From NCBI RefSeq assembly GCF_048564905.1, contig NC_132992.1, positions 92,145,001 through 92,209,000 of the forward strand: a DNA stretch of 64,000 nucleotides. Reading direction: 5' to 3'. Position 1 is the first letter of the stretch. Each line of letters starts with the position of its first letter. Below are positions 62,279-64,000 of this stretch, piece after piece. The stretch comes from Vicugna pacos. Its lineage: Eukaryota; Chordata; Mammalia; Artiodactyla; Camelidae. The position numbers and the translations under genes are program-made. The notes beneath the pieces are model-generated. The model saw nothing but the letters and a program-made list of their open reading frames with translations, was not told the origin of the DNA and did no database searches.

Positions 62279-62884
62279 TAAGGAGGTGCTGAGATGGATG
62301 GGTTGGAGCTCAGGGCAGAGTGGCTGGCGGAGCTGGCCTGTAGGAGGCACTCAGACATCTGTAGTTGTCCTCCCCTCCCCCTCCCTCCCGTCACTGCTTC
62401 TTTTTTCTTTCTTTCTTTCCCAGGAGATTCCCTCCCCATCTGAAATCCATGATGCCGATGGCAAGTGAACTCCCACCTTGAGACAGGATGCATTAAAATA
62501 CAGGAAGAAACGGGAATCCAGCAACTGAATGGTAAACCCCATTCACCCAATGACCTGATCCAAAACCTTCCCCCTGGGTGGCAGGCCCTTACCAGGTTCC
62601 CCCAATAGTCCCCATCCCTGAATGGCTCCCTTTCTAACCGGAGATTCGTGCCTGACCTGGAGGGGATGGGGCGGAAAAAGTTTCCACCCACGGGACAGCT
62701 CTCAGGAGGGAGGGGAATCCAGAGGGCCTCCCCGGAGGAGGGGATCCCTCGGCTGCTTGCCAAGGACTGGCAGTATTGGTAACACACTGGGGCAGACGGA
62801 GTGGCACTGTGGGGCCTGTCCCACATCGGGGTGGGGATGAAAGTTACTCTGTTTCCCAGTGCGCAGAGACATGGCATTTTAAAA
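62279..62884. other. Single-copy stretch, no gene found
   Basis: A TTTTTTCTTTCTTTCTTTCCC run lies at 62401-62421 and is immediately followed by AGGAG, a splice-acceptor look-alike. No exon frame downstream is convincing. Minus-strand frame 62278-62907 is open for 209 codons but overlaps repeat sequence and has no family resemblance. Confidence 0.45.
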
Positions 62885-63215
62885 CCCTGTTGAACAAACC
62901 ACCACAAAAAAGTGCACTATGTGAGGTACGATTCTATGTGTCAAAATGCAATAACTGGTAAAAAAAAAAAAAAACTAAATAAAAGGGTAGAAATCAGAAT
63001 AATGATCAGCCCTGGGGCCAGGGGTCCGCTGATCTGAAGGGAGGTGTGGAGGCGGGTCTCTGGGGCCCTGCTGGGACTGTTTCCTAATCCGGGAGAGGCT
63101 GGCAGCAGGGCTGTGCCTCTTGCTTGATGACGATTTAACGCGTACCCCTGCACCCCGTGCACCCTTCCTCTGTGTATTGTACTCCGATAAGGGGTTAAAG
63201 TGTGTTGAAACTCGA
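62885..63215 (+). mobile_element. L1M 3' UTR fragment
   Basis: ACGATTCTATGTGTCAAAATGCAATAACTGG, an A13-14 run, GGGTAGAAATCAGAATAATGATCAGCCCTGGGGCCAGGGG, GGGACTGTTTCC, and GATGACGATTTAACGCGTACCCCTGCACC...CTCTGTGTATTGTACTCCGATAAGGGG follow the L1M 3' UTR (GATTCCATTTATATGAA ... GATAGAAATCAGATCAGTGG ... ACTTAAAATCTGTGCATTTTACTGTATGTAAATTATACC). Strongly diverged and with extra CpGs. Confidence 0.65.
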
Positions 63216-63224
63216 GCTCGAGGG

Positions 63225-63455
63225 GGAGAGCGTTGGAATATGATTCTGGAGGCCGTGGGCAGAGCCAGGAGGACTCTGAGCAGCGGCAGTTCGTGGCCGG
63301 CGCTGCGTGTCCGGGTGATGATCTGGCCGGGCGAGCGCGCTGGCTGAGCAGGGGCGGGAGGCTGGGGCCGGCGCGGAGGCGGGGAGCGCAGGTGAGGTCA
63401 CTCGCGGCTGCCCCGGGGAGGAGCCGCGTGCGCCAGCCGTCCGGGCCTTCATTAA
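63225..63455. promoter_or_regulatory. CpG-island-like patch with donor-like site
   Basis: The densest CpG cluster in the window (roughly two dozen CpGs in about 210 bases by eye), with GCGAGCGCGCTGG, GGGGCCGGCGCGGAGGCGGGGAGCG and GCCGCGTGCGCCAGCCG. GCGCAG-GTGAGG at 63386-63397 fits a mammalian splice-donor consensus, so a 5' exon on the plus strand is conceivable. A GC box lies at 63353. No coding start upstream is convincing. It may be a lncRNA promoter, an orphan CpG island or neither. Confidence 0.4.
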
Positions 63456-63800
63456 ACACCAGAAAGAGAAATGAACCAATTTCGAGGCCCCGGTCGGTGT
63501 CTTCTCCCAGGATGTGGAGTCGATAGCTCCGTGACTGAAGGCCAGTAGCAATCCGATTAATTCCCATAGATAAAGCCTTTAGTCTAACACATAACAGCAA
63601 ATTCTTGGTTTTTTCCATTAAAAACAATGCCTCAGACCCCACGTCGGCTGCCAGGGCCTTAATGAGATCCCTCTCCCACCCGGGAGGCTGAATTGGACCT
63701 CTGTTCCTCGCAGCACGGGGCTCAGAAGATTGCTAGATTGGCGGCAGGGCCAGTTGGGGGTGTTTGCAGCGATGAGGAGCACGAGGCGGGATGTGACATT
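63456..63800. promoter_or_regulatory. Candidate conserved non-coding block
   Basis: Unique sequence with many AT cores and few CpGs: GAAATGAACCAATTTCGAGG (CCAAT box), AGCAATCCGATTAATTCCCATAGATAAAGCC, TTTAGTCTAACACATAACAGC, TTTTTTCCATTAAAAACAATGCC, GGGCCTTAATGAGATCC, and AGATTGCTAGATTGGCGG. No repeat or exon is recognised; the minus-strand frame 62941-63642 crosses it without family resemblance. It lies directly beside the CpG patch, an arrangement common at developmental promoters. Confidence 0.4.
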
Positions 63801-63884
63801 CACAGAAGTTCTTGGTGACCTCAGCTGAACCTCCAGTTGGCCTAACTTCTTGGGAGAATGTGTGGGGAGGTTTGCTAGAGCCAA

Positions 63885-63930
63885 GCCTGGGCGTGGGGCG
63901 GGGCGGACACGGCCGTGGGCGGGGAGGTCA
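63885..63930. promoter_or_regulatory. GC-box cluster
   Basis: GGGCGTGGGGCGGGGCGGAC followed by GGCCGTGGGCGGGGAGG gives three Sp/KLF-type GC or CACCC-like boxes within 40 bases on the plus strand. It lies within 500 bases of the CpG patch. Binding is inferred from motif only. Confidence 0.45.
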
Positions 63931-64000
63931 GAGACCTGGGGTCTGCCCACACCACTACCTCACTGACGGACTTCGGCCAGTCTTGCCCCTCTTTGGATCT

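Noticed and set aside
62401-62470. Splice acceptor plus exon after the TTTCTTTCTTTCCCAG tract
   Set aside because: The frame after it closes soon and has no family resemblance, and no donor in a sensible position was found.
62941-63642. 233-codon open frame on the minus strand
   Set aside because: It spans an L1M 3' UTR relic, the CpG patch and a non-coding block. Its proline-, serine- and arginine-rich middle simply reflects GC-rich DNA.

Overview
This window reads as nuclear DNA from a camelid (alpaca, llama or camel). The key evidence is a tRNA-Ala-like SINE of the camelid Vic-1 type at about 28560-28707, with tRNA-like A and B boxes, an A-rich AATAAA-type tail and a 15-bp imperfect target-site duplication. 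It is supported by three L1 3' tails of the kind common in cetartiodactyls (628, 22664 and 26845), and by the usual old mammalian set of MIR, L2, L3/CR1, MLT1-type MaLR LTRs, MER5 and L1M. I find no protein-coding exon, rRNA or functional tRNA that I can defend. Open frames are short, overlap on both strands and show no family resemblance except to LINE-1. The window is best described as intergenic or deep intronic.

Layout. 1-25000: mostly GC-rich single-copy DNA with scattered MIR, L2, MLT1, L1M and MER5 fossils. It is broken by AT-richer blocks that look like conserved regulatory DNA (about 7090-7660, 8860-9185, 10600-11060, 15540-15665, 17640-18640, 23575-23735). 25000-37055: an AT-rich LINE-1 graveyard in which at least four L1 copies all lie on the minus strand, interrupted by a solo ERV LTR, a MaLR LTR end, an L1 tail and the Vic-1 SINE. 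37060-42030: GC-rich again, with one MLT1 LTR, L2, MIR and a candidate regulatory block near 39720-39940. 42040-49960: an AT-rich low-complexity tract, then a second run of minus-strand L1M pieces. 49960-64000: GC-rich single-copy DNA with MLT1 LTRs, MIRs, L2, L3/CR1, two DNA-transposon fossils and L1M pieces. It ends in a CpG-rich patch (63225-63455) next to a conserved-looking block (63455-63800).

No genes can be shown to work together here. The sequence supports a two-part picture: GC-rich DNA carrying old SINEs, MaLR LTRs and possible enhancers, alternating with two AT-rich L1 accumulations. Enhancer and promoter suggestions rest on composition and motif spacing only and need cross-species alignment or chromatin data. 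Repeat families were recognised from memory of consensus sequences, so subfamily names and edges are approximate (about 10-40 bases).
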